Shown: positions 34,501 to 46,392, counted from the stretch's first letter. The stretch: DNA of 64,000 nucleotides from Suillus spraguei (GCA_016800925.1 JABCPU010000008.1:1-64000), one strand, 5' to 3'. A program made the numbers and translations. The notes: a model not told the origin generated them from the sequence alone.

Positions 34501-35338
34501 TCAGGAAATCTCTTTGATTCCTCTTCTGAGAATACACCCAGGTAATCATGAAGCCAGTCTGGAACCATTTCTTCTACAGACTTTTTCTTCTTAGTAGCTT
34601 CCTCTGCTACTTTTTGTTCTGTGGCAATAGAAGCTTTATATCTAATCCATTCATTCTTTGGACTATCTTCATCTTCTATGTCCTCAACCATCGCCCTCTT
34701 CTTTGCCATGCCTTTGTCATCATCTTCCTCTTCCGTGGGAATCAGATCTGGCAAGTCACCCTGTTTTTGGGTTTTTCGTTTTTCTCTATTTTTTTGTCTT
34801 TTTTCTTTTTTAGTCTCACACTTAATTGGACATCGTGTAAGAGCAAATCGTCCTGCGTTCCAATCAATCTCCGGATTATGATACCTTAGCCAATCTATAC
34901 CGATAATAACATTATCACTTCCTAGATCTGTAACCATGAATGCTGCTTTGTCTTCTTCATGATCTCCAATCTTTAATCCTATTTCAGCGAATCTTGTCAT
35001 AGCTCCAGCAGCATTTAAGGAACCATCAATGTTTTTGACTGGTATGGGACGCAATAATTTACGACACGGACATCATTGTTCTTCACAAATCTTTCACTTA
35101 TAAATAATGTTGATGCACCACAGTCCACAAGTGCTTTTACGTCTGCTTGTCTGTTCTTTCCTTTCAGTGTAATCAGAATATAAAAATGTTCTGATTTGGA
35201 TCGTATATACACTTCCGTTACATCTGAAAAACTAGAAAGAATAGAGAATCGATTGTTCGGGTCTAGGTCTGCAGACTCTGACTTCAACCCTTCTAAAAAC
35301 CCTTGCCTTCTTTGGAGGATAACCAGTCCTTGAACCAT
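31352..35338 (-). pseudogene. gypsy protease-RT-RNase H-integrase-chromodomain
   Basis: Pol of the antisense gypsy element. Protease shows ALVDCGAST (about 35,120). RT-type landmarks are VVYIDDILVF (about 33,995) and [10 protein letters not shown] (about 33,740), RNase H has [12 protein letters not shown] and [10 protein letters not shown]. Integrase has the HHCC zinc region (FHDSPPAGHPG ... CDRCRQTK, about 32,880-32,740) and the D,D-35-E core (ITCDLIVD, FVVVDRF, ISDRGTQF). The C-terminal chromodomain reads YQVKWEGYPIEESTWEPE (about 31,740). Frame is lost by one base in the TTT at 35,058-35,060, near 33,408, and in the C8 tract 33,172-33,179. Despite these, LTR identity says the copy is young. 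Confidence 0.94.
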
Positions 35339-36330
35339 TTAGGCGCGGTTTCTTCTTCGGCAGACGATGCCTTCACTTGCGCTGGTTTCGGCGCTTCTTT
35401 ACAGTTCCTAGCCATGTGGCCTTCTCCACCGCATCTGTAACATTTGAAAGCACCAGGCTTTCCTTGCGGTTTTGGGGCAGTTTTTTGCCTTCCGGAGTCG
35501 ACATCCATAGCGTCACTGTTACTGGGTCCAGCCCTTGATGAAGAAGGAACTCCACTGTTAGAATTGGGAGTCCACCAGGTGTTTCGCTTCTTCTCTGCGT
35601 CCAACTCTTCAAAGTTTTGCCCAATTTCTACTGCTCTTTCAATCAGTTGGTTGAGAGTATTCTTGTCTTTGAGCGCAACATGAGCGAGTTGTTCTTTGAT
35701 CCGGGTTTGTAGACCAGATTGGAGTTTAAGGTGGAGGTCGTAGTCGGAGAAGTTTGTGAATACCGACTTTTGTTTGAAGGATGCAACGTATTCTGGAACA
35801 GAACTAGATCCTTGCCTAAGGGTTTCTAATTCTCTAATGGCCTTCGCTTCTTTGTTCTCATCTTTAAACATGCGTGAGAACTCCTCTAAGAAGTCTTCGA
35901 AGATTAATTCTCCTGCAGCTTGTTTTTTAACGTAAGGTTCTGCCCATTTTCCGGCATTTCCCTTAAGATAAGACAACATTAAGCTGAGATGTTGTTGTTG
36001 CGTTGCGTTAGGATATTGTGTGAGGTAAAGGGATACTTGTGCCAGGAATGTTTCGATGTCGATGGAGTCTTTTCCTCCAGTGAACTCTGTTGGCTTCGCA
36101 ATTTTGGGAGTTCCTCCTGTTGATGTCAGTTTTGCTTCCAGTTCATCAATTCTTTCCCTATATTGATGAAGTTCTTCGTGGAGTTTTTTGTTCTGGTCTT
36201 GTAAGACATTGTTCATATTCCTAAGCCTTTGAACTTGCTCTTGGACTGGAGCAATCGCAACATTGATGGCATTTGCGATATACTCAGCCAGGGCTTGTTC
36301 ATTGTGAATGGTAGTGGTGGGAGCAGACAT
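35293..36330 (-). CDS. gypsy Gag with CCHC zinc knuckle (345 aa)
   Basis: Structural protein of the retroelement particle. An N-terminal coiled coil (LRNMNNVLQDQNKKLHEEL) is followed by a capsid-like retrotrans_gag region (AEPYVKKQAAGELIFEDFL) and a single CCHC knuckle (CYRCGGEGHMARNC, about 35,440). It ends at TAG 35,293-35,295. The stop directly follows the heptamer G GGT TTT (35,302-35,296), and the protease frame lies at -1. Confidence 0.95.
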   Translation of the reverse strand: MSAPTTTIHNEQALAEYIANAINVAIAPVQEQVQRLRNMNNVLQDQNKKLHEELHQYRERIDELEAKLTSTGGTPKIAKPTEFTGGKDSIDIETFLAQVSLYLTQYPNATQQQHLSLMLSYLKGNAGKWAEPYVKKQAAGELIFEDFLEEFSRMFKDENKEAKAIRELETLRQGSSSVPEYVASFKQKSVFTNFSDYDLHLKLQSGLQTRIKEQLAHVALKDKNTLNQLIERAVEIGQNFEELDAEKKRNTWWTPNSNSGVPSSSRAGPSNSDAMDVDSGRQKTAPKPQGKPGAFKCYRCGGEGHMARNCKEAPKPAQVKASSAEEETAPKWFKDWLSSKEGKGF

Positions 36331-37108
36331 AGTACCAGTTGTTTTCTGGAACCCGATTTACTGATGTCTGTGGTTGACTAGTCGTAACGGTCAACCCGAA
36401 TAGGAAAGATGGTGAAAAGGAGATGGGAAAAGAAGTATGTAAATGGAAAACTGAGCGGTCCCCGATATCTGATCGGATCTACCACGTACTCAGGTCCTAA
36501 AGGGTTCTTTAATCAACCCAACTAGGCGCTTCCCTATTTACTAACTAAGAAAATTATAGTAAAGGTTTTTGTGATCTTCCAAGTGGGAAAAACTCGAGGG
36601 ACACGGTGCTCTTCCAGCCGAAGCTTACAAGCGACCAGTCTATCTTGAACAACGAGGCAATTCCACTAAATACTTCAAAGAAAACTAGACCTTCTATCGT
36701 ATAAAGAGAAAACTATCGTAAAAAAGGAAACTATTGTAGAGCTCAGCAGGCAGGGTCTTGGGCCAGCACTGAGGTCACGGATCGAACACCTAATGTTGCT
36801 CGTCCACCGTCTACTAGCAGCAGCAATGTAAGGCTGGGCCTGGTAGAGGTCTACTAACTACAAAAGACTATTGGTAGAAAATGCGCTCAAATGAGCAAAG
36901 GGGAGAAGAAAGATCGCGACTTTTTTAGGGTCGGGCAAGACAAAACGTTTTTGTACTAGCCTGCAAGTGCAAGTGCCTTTACAGACGCGTACAGAAGATG
37001 ATAAGAGACTTTTGAGAGTCGTCTACAACGGTACTATCGTTGAAGAGGAATCCAAAAGAAAAGTATGCAGCAGTATGCGAGTCGGAGTCCCCTAAAGTTC
37101 AAACCTAA
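36331..37108 (-). other. gypsy leader between 5' LTR and gag
   Basis: Non-coding. The primer-binding site is expected just left of 37,109 (minus-strand TTAGGTTTGAAC...); I could not match it to a specific tRNA. Confidence 0.6.
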
Positions 37109-37584
37109 TGTCACAACCCACAAAACGAATTAACGCTAGGGCAGAGACTAGGACTCAAACTAAGGTTGTCACAGAGAGAAGGAAGAGCAAGGACGTCTTG
37201 GATTGCTACAGTTGTAGATACAAGAGGTTTGAACTAAAGAACTACTACAGCGAAACTAGCTAACTATATACACATATTGAAACTGAGATATAAACTGAGT
37301 TTGAAACTACTAGCCAATCATAAAATAGAAATGAGAATCGTACGATGTGATGATTGTGACATTGTTATGACATCATATTCTAGAAGGTTCTAAGATCACG
37401 TGACACTATCTTATCTTATCTTATCCGATAGCATCATAAAAGATCTCTTCATCTTCATCAGGAAGTTCGGTTATAGAAGCGGTTATAGGGATTTCAATGG
37501 AGTTTGTGTTTGTCTTAGCGCTGGGTTTAGACGCTTTAGGGAAATTGAGGAAAGAGTAATGATTTGTATTTGGAATTCGTGACA
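37109..37584 (-). repeat. 5' LTR of the gypsy element
   Basis: Matches 31,040-31,515 along its full 476 bp on visual comparison, including identical 60-codon ORF shadows. Followed by CAGGA. Confidence 0.95.
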
Positions 37585-39938
37585 CAGGACTTGTGACATT
37601 TTCAGGCAGCATTTCTTTGACTCTATCAAGTGCTTCCTGTTTTGCCTTATTACCACCCCGGATTTTACACTGTAATTCAGCTAGGCAATTCAAGAATGAG
37701 TCCAGAAAGGTGTCCTTGATGCCCATAGAAGTCTTCATTTGCTTGATCTGTGTCTGATTCCTGACTGTTGATGCATGAATGAACATTGACTTAAGTTCAG
37801 CGATAGTTTCATTCTTATGACATGGTTCTCCTATCTATCATGCCTCATGAACAAAAATATATGCAAGACCACTCAGATTTTTTACCTTTACAAACTGCTT
37901 CACCTGTGTTACCATCTCCTCCATGGTCTCCTTTGCTTGTTTCTATGTAGATTTCAGTGGAGCATCAGTATGGGCTTTGGACTCACTTCCACTAACCTCA
38001 CCAACACTATGGTCAGTATCTTCAGGCTGTGCAGCAGCTGCTTGTGTAGGATTGCTCTCTACACTTGCATTGTGCCCTTCACTTCACAAATACAGCAAAA
38101 ATATTTTCCCATTGACCTGATGTGACAGGCCATCTCACTTTGCATAGGGTTGTTGCCAAGCAAGGCCAAGATGGACAGAATGACAAGAATATACTCCTTG
38201 TGGACACAGTCCCAGGCCCAGATGCCTTGCTTCCATGATTCTCCAAATTTTACTGGCATCATTATTTCCACTTGCCTGCTCATGACAAATCTCACTTACT
38301 TAAGTTGGTCTACAATACCACCCAACATTTCAAGTAGAGGGGCAAGATTCAATGTACAAAGAAAATGGATGTTGTACTCTTGGTGGACTTCCACTCACAG
38401 CAATCCTGCAGCTGTAAAAAGAAATGAATTGTGTTTGTTCCACTTCTTCAACAAGTTTTCAAATGTGTCATCACAGTATAACCAGAGAGGCATTGCATAT
38501 ACACGAGCACCTGATGCCCGAACACACCATTGGTTGCCTTCAGAAGGATTGGTTGATGTCTATGGCTGCAATTCACCATTCAGTTCGCATTCAACACCTA
38601 AACATATATTTGCAATGTATAAGTCAAAGTGATCTACCATATATTGAGTATGCGTGAGGTAGACCAGATGTTGCTTCACTTGAATCCCAGTTTCTGAACG
38701 ATACAAGGAGGTCATCTTCTGATATTTCAAACAAACAAAAATCTTCTACAACTCAACCACAATCCAGTTCATGAGCGACAGACTGCAATGACCAAGCTTT
38801 AGTGTACATCTTCCCACCATGTGTGAACCAGCAAAATGAAATGCAAGCTTGGCCACTCAATAGTAGTGCAGGCTCGAAAACAAAGAAATCTTGGTTGTGC
38901 AGTCTGACAACAGGCATAAGCATAAGTAGCTCTGGGTCAAGTTCCTCAAGCCAACATTTAGCTTGTTGAGCTTCGTTCAGTTTTACTCCAGTATCTTCAG
39001 GGTAGAAGTGTAACAGTGGGCAAACATGAGGATTCATCATTTCCTTCAAACACAACTAAGTATAAACATTGATTACACTTCAGCAATATAACACACCTGC
39101 TGAATAATGTCAGGCAATGAGTTAATGTAGTACTTATGCCCAAGAGCACCATCATAAGTGGATACCACATAATTGCTGAATAGTATCTTCAATGAGTTTG
39201 ACAGACTTCACCAAAGGAACATCATCTACATTGTTGACCCAAAGTAGCCAGAGTAAGATATTGATCTGTTGTTCTGAAAAAACAGAGCATGGAAAGTGCG
39301 TGAGAATGTCAAGTGTGCACGTCTAATAGAACACCACTGAATCAATGACATGTTGGCAGGTTGATAGATGACCTTACAATCTTATCAGGCCACAGAAACC
39401 ATTCCTCATTCATGATTTGATTTCAAGAATGCTTTCTGTCACTGCCAGTTCCAATACCAGCTTCACTAGTCCAGTTGTCATCTGCTCAGAATGTCAAAGT
39501 TAGCTGCATACTACATAGTTAGAGTAACATACCATCATGCCATGTCCGCCCTGTAAAAACCTCTTCATCTTCTGATATTTCAGCTCCCTGATCATCTAAG
39601 AGGTCATCTTCATCTAAAAAGTCTCTTAAACCTTGCGCAATTGTTGCCTTCATGACCAAGTAGTCACCAGTGTTGTCTGCTGAGTTGCCCAGCTCAAAAT
39701 TGGGAATGCTAGCCATGTCATCAAGAAGACAACGCAGCTCAGTGATGGAGTTAGATTGAGCTTCAGGTACTATCAAAATGTCCCCACAATCCTGCTGTTT
39801 GCTTGAATAATATTTGATTGCATCTTGATGTGACAGGCTCCTCTCATGCTTCCGCACTGCCTGCTGATCATAGGGTTTATTATCCTGACAAAGGTTGCAG
39901 ATCCATTTTTTCCTGTTAGCAGGCATCCAAACTGGCAA
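37585..39938 (-). pseudogene. N-terminal part of C2H2-type transposon protein (split by gypsy insertion)
   Basis: Reads leftwards from ATG 39,938. A first exon with a C2H2-like finger (WICNLCQDNKPYDQQAVRKH...H) is followed by an acidic region. A frame near 39,055-38,753 carries LLHFYPEDTGVKLNEAQQAK and FFVFEPALLLSGQACISFCW. A frame near 38,295-38,059 carries GIWAWDCVHKEYILVILSIL and MACHIRSMGKYFCCICEVKG. These blocks occur in this order in a large family of uncharacterised Agaricomycete transposon proteins. Several frame breaks and degenerate introns indicate decay before the gypsy element landed at 37,585. Confidence 0.58.
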
Positions 39939-39939
39939 A

Positions 39940-40650
39940 AATTAGACCCTGAGTGTTAGTTGCAAGCTTATCTGAATCACTTCATACCATCAGGGTGTGG
40001 TAATTCTCCATCAGGCATGGTAGGTTGAGCAATGGGCCTATTGATGAAGTGATTATTACACCAATGATAAGCAGAACAACCATACAAGGATATCTGTAAG
40101 ACACCCTACATATAAAGTACTTACAAGGCAGAACTATAGAATGATATTGTTTCCAGTATTTGCTGCTTTCAGCCGTAGTGGGATGATTGAACGGCTGTTG
40201 ATCCAATGATTATTGTGCTGAGAGTGTATGGAGAGACTGCCGAAGGATAACTCAAGGACGCACTGTGCAGTATATAGTACCTTTCATTAGGATAGCATGA
40301 TAAAAAGTGACCTCAGGTCAAACTCGCAATGAGGCCATCTGCTCGGCGGCCGCCGGACAACTCAATATTAGCGCTTTGTTCTTATTTATGCTTAACCGAC
40401 GGATCTTGTCCTAACTTAGTACTCTGGCTCTATTCAAAACGGAACAGTACACAAATTTTTATATATATTGAGTGCTAAAAGGACCGGCTTAACCACAGGT
40501 TCAACTAGCCTCCTACCGTGTAGAACTATTTCTCTTCCAAGTCTACTTCGTGACACCAAATAACTACCGCGACAAAGCTTGAAAACAAAAAGTAAATTGC
40601 CCTGCTCCTTGCCGATTATCCCACAAATGTTGATTACATCGAGTGTTTTC
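39940..40650. other. No gene recognised
   Basis: Short ORFs only, without family resemblance. It may include the 5' end of the neighbouring transposon and the downstream region of the DUF6533 gene. Confidence 0.5.
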
Positions 40651-40654
40651 CCGG

Positions 40655-42385
40655 TCACACACCATCGCCAGTGGTTATATGCACACGCTCCCGGAAAGCA
40701 ATTGAATTCATGCCAGTTCCTCCATCCGAGTCGGTGTCGGCTACAAGCGTAGCGTTAAATTCTCGAACGCTAAGGATCAGGCGCGGTCCCAGCACTGCCG
40801 TCTGTAGGAGCATAAAAATCTGAGAAAAGCCAAGATAAATCTGAGTCTCCAAGGAATATGGGTTCTATAGAAATCATGAATCGTGTTCGCATACGGAGGT
40901 GAGTGTCGGATTAACATACCGCCGAGAGCGTTGGAGAGAAATAACCGATCTGGAAACAGGACGTAGCAACAAAGCTGATACGTTCAAAACTTCAGCAAGA
41001 AAAGATAACCAAAACATTATCAGAATTCACCTCGTAAAGTAAATCACGTGGGTTTTTATTAGCACCTTGAACAAGTTCCCCAGAATCCCTCCTCCTGATT
41101 GTCGCAGTTCACGGATGCGTTTTACAGCAATCCAGACTGCAAAACACAGTGCGAGGACTTCCCATGCAATGCCGGTTATCCAAGTGATACCAACCAGTAG
41201 TACGCCGACTCCCGCAAAGCTAGGGAAGCATACATAGCTACCAGAAAGAATGAACACCACTGGTGTTTGCCAATGAGCGTGGTGGACCGTTTTATCATCC
41301 ATAGCAAATGCTTACCCGCTGAACTATTTTTATTTGTTATTCCGCCAATTGTTACATTGATGATGCTGACAGCCAGGATGGTGACAACGAGAGTTATCAG
41401 CACCTTTCTGGATCGTCGATACATGGCATATAACCGAGTGATCATGATGACTTGCATTGCTTCAAGTCAATATCACTGATCAATGTATCGCAGCTGTGAA
41501 GCTTACCGTTCAGCATTGCAATCGAGACGAAAGTTGACCAATTCAACGTGGTAAAGTAAGCAAGACCTGCGAAATCTAGTTAGTGACCAACCTCGGAGGA
41601 TTATGCATTCTAAGTCAACTCACAACTGTGGGAATCATTATATTGAGGTAACGAGCTGGTCGATGAACTCACCCCTACACGAGAGTACAGCTGAATATAC
41701 GGGAACGACAAGTATCGCGTGCAAAATACTTACTGTATCTGTCAACGAGATTGTCGGGACTTCAACTGTATGCCGCCGATCAGAATAAATAAATATTATG
41801 TATACGAGGAGACATACGCAGTATGCAGATGCTGATTGTGAGAGATGGTACATTAGCACAACGACAATGCTGAATTTTGCGAACATACACAGCATATACT
41901 ATTCCAATATAGCGCAACTAGAATATTAATATTTTCGTGTAAGCGCGAGTTACCGACCACAATTATAAATAATGCAAGCTACATACACACAGATACATAG
42001 CAGTCATCAAGGACCAACGTTGCCTCTGTCGCAAATCAATGTTATTCTCCTGACGTAGGATTCTACTCACCCAGACAAGTTCGACCTGTAAAGTAAAGTC
42101 GATCTAAGAGAGATGACTACTTCGTAAATGGCATAAACTTGCCTCTTGTGCAAACGTCAGTGCTGGAAGTGTTATAAGGATTTGGGCAAGGTCTTGAATA
42201 CCATCTCACTCACCCCAATCGTACCACACTGCAACGCATGCGGCCACTGCAAAACCGTAACAAAGGTTAGATTGGGATATCACTGCCACTAGCAGACAAA
42301 CTCTCCACGAACCCGTAAAATAGCTGACAACGATGCTCGCATCAATGATCGGCCACGAAGAGGGATCATCTGAGACTATTGGCAT
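40655..42385 (-). CDS. DUF6533-type multi-span membrane protein
   Basis: Read leftwards from ATG 42,385 through many small exons. The signature of the family is assembled from consecutive mini-exons: VWYDWG (about 42,215), LTFAQE (about 42,150), VELVW (about 42,085), RQRWSLMTAMYL (about 42,030) and LRYIGIVYAV (about 41,910). These are followed by VPTISLTDT (about 41,740), a helix with VIMITRLYAMYRRSRKVL (about 41,430), further hydrophobic segments (VGVLLVGITWITGIAWEVLA, about 41,200) and the C-terminal exon ILSVREFNATLVADTDSDGG ... MNSIAFRERVHITTGDGV ending at 40,655. These proteins are abundant in basidiomycetes, have about seven predicted transmembrane helices and no established function. 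Exact N-terminal splicing is uncertain. Confidence 0.75.
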
Positions 42386-42469
42386 ACCGTTAGAGGGCGG
42401 CTGTGAGGGAGTGGTGGATTTGATGGACAGATGATAAAGCGTTTGTGCTAGATATACCACTCAGCATTT

Positions 42470-43555
42470 GCCAGTTCCTCGATCCTGTCCCTAGTCCACG
42501 TCGCATGGAGAGTGGAGTAGATCCGGGGGGGAAACAGGAGATAACTCACTGAAATGTTAAGTTCAGATCAGAAGCTAATTGTGGCAAGGGACTGACACAA
42601 GTACAATGGGATCATCGAAAAGTAAAACCTTGCGGTTAGCAGATTGCTGATATTTCATACGTGGCAGCGAAGGCCGCCTTAGCTGCCGTCTGAAATTTCA
42701 CCAGTTGGGTTGCGTAGTGCGGCTCACGGAGCGTGATCATAGCTCATCCACGTCATCGTAACAAGATTTAGTTCTGCCGGAAAGACGGATCTGAACAAGA
42801 CGCATTTGTAAATGCGTGCGACTGACATAGAACTCACTGGACTGTTCAATGGCTTCATTGGTATAACCCGCATATCAAATGAACTGCTTCGTATATGGAT
42901 CAATCGTCTCATGTGTAACTGATAATACATAACCTAGGTCACAAAGATGCGGGAAAATACGATCAGTAGCGAGCACAGTAGAGCGACCCTGAAAACTGAC
43001 GCACACGACTAATTCATCATGCGATGACCGTGAGATACTATGGTACTGTGGTGCGCGCATATTACAAGGGGAAAGTAAACTGTCTGCTGTGTACTGTCCA
43101 ATCGGCGATCGCTATAACTGGGCTTAAAAAGAAAAAGTCAGGCAAATAATTTAGTGACTTTCGAGCGTGTTGAGCAGTTGTTTTGGCCACAAAGATTTCG
43201 TTATGTTGGACCATGTCAATTTGCCTTAAGGTCCAGTCGAAGTAGGATGAGACCATGAGCTAAGATGGCGAGGTAGCCAAGTGGCCCCATTGGGATGTGT
43301 ACAGGTATGACAGTGATCATTCGCCTGCAGATGTTGTTGATATAATCATGGCGCTGAATGGATCAGAAGGTTCATATGTATTATGTGCGCCTTCCGATGA
43401 GAAGACGAGAAAAAGTACATGAACGACGAATCAGATTTTGCAAGAGGAAATGTAATAATCCAAACCCAGTAGCACACCATATGAGAAATTATGACTTTTG
43501 GGTAAGAATGTCAAGGGAGCGCGAAGCGTGATGTGAGTGAAAGTCTGAAGAGTGT
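42470..43555. other. Intergenic, no convincing gene
   Basis: Several minus-strand ORFs of 60-70 codons without recognisable motifs. Nothing that can be joined into a plausible gene. Confidence 0.5.
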
Positions 43556-43559
43556 ATAT

Positions 43560-43968
43560 CTAGTTCTTCCGACGGAATGAACTGCCTGTAAAAGTGACGT
43601 TAGTGCGGAACGAGTATCACAATTCAATAACATACCCTCCGTCAGTCTCGCCTTACCACCCGTAGGTTGGCAGAGAACACTTGCACACGAGCCGCAAAGT
43701 ACGACTGATTGTGCATGAGAAAATACAGTAGTAATAGCAAAGCATCCTAGCAAGCAACAGTGTAAGATCAGTGTTGCCAGCTCTGACAGAACAGGACGCA
43801 CCTGGGCATTTTACATCCATGAAATAAGAATTGGGCGATTGCACGAGACGCTTCAGTTTGTGCTGCTTGCGCTCATGTTCTGCAGAGGGGTTCAATAGAT
43901 CGATAGCCAGAGGCTGGGCGGCTTCTGTGAGGATTTCACACAAATAGACTGGACATACAGCATACCAT
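43560..43968 (-). CDS. RPS27: 40S ribosomal protein eS27
   Basis: Small-subunit ribosomal protein with one zinc finger. Four exons: 43,966-43,968 (the ATG alone), 43,802-43,913, 43,636-43,746 and 43,560-43,585; the 252 nt give 83 aa, the usual length. The sequence [52 protein letters not shown] and SSFRRKN is unmistakable. The zinc ligands are CPGC and CGSC. The start was chosen because splicing the ATG directly to CCT CTG gives the conserved MPLA N-terminus. Usual Cys/Thr after TEG is Ser here. Expected to be highly expressed. Confidence 0.97.
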
Positions 43969-43989
43969 TTTTAACGAGCTTTGAGTGTT

Positions 43990-44940
43990 TTTGTGGTCAA
44001 CGTAGTTGATGACAAGCGATACGCTAACAATCGAAGATGAGAGAAAACTTGATGATATGCGAGATAGAGTTAAGAATGACTAAGCTTGCGGAACCGTCCG
44101 ACGTCGACGGTCCGTCTGAATCGACCGCTGTCGACCGCCGGTCCTGTTGGTCAATCGACCTCGTCAGCTATCAAGTGGACTTCCATCACAGTCTTCCATA
44201 TGATAGACTTGGAACATTATTTCCTGTGCTTCAATTCAAAGATGGCATCAGCGATGCTTCTGATTAGGACCAAGCAAAATGATACAGAGATAGGCTTCCT
44301 CCAGAAAACAATAACATCCTTGGGCTATCATTAGGATATCAAGACGTAAAGGTCTGGCCCAAACTTGTTTTTGTCATCTACTGTAGACTTCTGGCAACGC
44401 GTGTGCTAAATGCCTTCCCACTATTGTTGTCGAAAAAGGAAATTGTTCATGGTGCTTTTGTTCTAGCTTCGCGACCATTATGGAGGGGCGCTCTGCCAGC
44501 AGCATGTCTTTGTTTACCACTAGCGCCTGTTCTTGGCATGGCATGTGTATAAAGCTTAGCCCCATAACCTCCATACCTCTTCATCCGGGTTTTGACAATC
44601 CAGTCATCAATTTGCTAACTTTCTATCCTTGCAGCCAGGTTCGTCATACATCAGATTGTCTTTCGTTTCGTTTTCAGCTAATTTGCTTTATGATAACTTT
44701 CTCTAGTCTGTTAGGTGAGCCAGTTTTTTATTTTTATTCCACGAAACCATAATTAATATCATTTCAGACGTTTCTGTCTCTTGCTCACATTCGATCTCCC
44801 CGTCTAAATCAAAACTCACTACTACTTGAAGACTAACACACTCGCAAGTACATTTTCAGCGCGCTTCACTCCCGCATCTATCATCGCAGGACGATTTTTG
44901 TTATTACCACCTATTCAATCTTTCCAGTTACTTTCTCATT
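43990..44940. promoter_or_regulatory. Divergent intergenic region between eS27 and the BTG gene
   Basis: About 950 bp, pyrimidine-rich near 44,600-44,900, with no convincing ORF. Likely contains promoters and 5' UTRs of both genes. Confidence 0.4.
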
Positions 44941-44946
44941 TACATC

Positions 44947-45815
44947 ATGACTACTACATCCGACCTTTCCGTCACTCTCGCTCAGGCCATCGCCTACCTC
45001 ACTCGTCCTCTTTTCCTTACGCAACCCGCTGCGACAATCATCAGACTTCAGCTCGCACTTGAGGCAAACTTAACTGCACTCTTCGCTCCTTCTTGGGTTC
45101 CCAAGGAACCCCTTCGCGGTTCCGGCCGGCGTTGCCTCACCCTCTCTCCTGCTTGCCTCCCCCACGTGCAGTGTATGCCGCGTGCCTCGCATCCGGTGTC
45201 CAGTGGTTCGACTGGATTGCGGCCATGGGTGGACGTGAGTTCGACTTCTTCGTCGATCCAGGATGCATCTCTGTGCGGTTCGGGAAGGGCACCAAACTCA
45301 TCACAATCTGGTCAGAAGAGCTGATAGCTCAGGCCATTTCCGTGACACCCCATACGCATTTCAGCCAGTCACCATCCAAATCTAAGACATTTGCCCAACA
45401 ACTCTTGGAGAATGACCACACGGATGACGATGAACTTTTCGCTTTGATCGCTGACGAAGTCAGTGCGCCCACGTGGATGACTCCCATCGTTGACCGTTTC
45501 CCTGTTCCTCCACGTTCTGAATCACCGCTGTCCGCCATATCTACTGATTCATGTTCCAGCTATCGGTCGTCCGATTCGGACTCCTGTTTCTCTGCGATAA
45601 CTGCCTCTACCCTGTCCTCTAAAAGCGACGGTCAGTCATCCCAACTCTCCCGTCGCGAGAGGGCCAGGCAGGCTCGTGTCTTTATTGACACCTCCAAGAC
45701 TGAAGTCACCCCTTATGACGGTGGCAAGACTACTGTTCTCACCGGTGGTGTGATGCTAGGTGCACCTTCTAAGGGCAAGAGCGGCCCGTCTGCTCCTGCT
45801 TGGCGCCGTGTGTAA
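44947..45815 (+). CDS. BTG/Tob (anti-proliferative) domain protein, one-base frame break
   Basis: Members of this family bridge the CCR4-NOT deadenylase to mRNA-bound proteins and restrain growth in animals; fungal members are less studied. Start ATG 44,947 (MTTTSDLSVTLAQAI). The BTG fold is seen as LQLALEANLTALFAPSW, EPLRGSGRRCLTLSP, AVYAACLASGVQWFDWI and REFDFFVDPGCISVRFG, residues about 35-110. A serine-rich, probably disordered tail follows and ends AWRRV. The frame changes by one base in the C5 run at 45,159-45,163; one more C restores continuity in a conserved region, so an assembly error is likely. No intron needed. Confidence 0.85.
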
Positions 45816-46390
45816 ACGGCTATCAGCTTGCCTCCCTAGATCACTTGTCGCCGATGAAGTTTCAACAAGCTGCGCTATTTGCCTGTACGCCTATTCATGC
45901 CCAACAAAACCGTGAACGATAATCTGGACAATGTTCTATCATACCACACTGTTTAACATTTATCATACCATTTGCATCGCTTTTATTACTTTGTTTTCGC
46001 TTTGATTTAGATCGAGCCTGTGTAGCATTTGCAGACATGACTAGGACTTTTTATCTTTGCACTTTCATTTACTGTCGATTTGCTGTTCAGTGTTACATTT
46101 TCGGTACTATAGCTTCACTGTAATTGTATCGCGCTAAGCGCTCGTGTAGCATGCTGGATCTTGAAGAGTGCCTTCACCGGATGTTGTCGACGTTTTTGGT
46201 AATGACGGCGTAGCTGAGTAGGGATGGCGTCATGGAGTTTCTCCGATCAAATTTATCTGCGCAACTCCAAGAACGTCATAGTGGGCCGAATTACGAGGTA
46301 TATTTGAGGTATATAGGCTGATCTCCTGGTTGCTTTACGTTTCACTCCCAATCCTCGTTATTCCAATGACTTCATCTCATCAAGTTTTCA
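45816..46390. other. 3' region of the BTG gene and spacer
   Basis: AT-rich, T-rich stretches consistent with a long 3' UTR; no gene seen. Confidence 0.4.
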
Positions 46391-46392
46391 AT

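Larger units (their letters stand above)
31040..37584 (-). mobile_element. Full-length Ty3/gypsy chromovirus, recent insertion
   Basis: 6.5-kb LTR retrotransposon in antisense orientation with two 476-bp LTRs that look identical by eye and a perfect 5-bp target duplication CAGGA (31,035-31,039 and 37,585-37,589). Order from the 5' LTR on the right: leader, gag, protease, RT, RNase H, integrase, chromodomain. A purine tract (AGAGAGGGGGTAA on the minus strand) abuts the 3' LTR at 31,516 and fits a polypurine tract. The element disrupts an older transposon gene. Confidence 0.96.

Noticed and set aside
36740..36800. tRNA-like B box (GTTCGATCC on the minus strand) in the gypsy leader
   Set aside because: No matching acceptor stem or A box at suitable distance could be found.
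37421..37786. 121-codon minus-strand ORF ending in DEDEEIFYDAIG
   Set aside because: A chance fusion of the disrupted transposon gene with the gypsy LTR; the same C-terminus appears at the other LTR.
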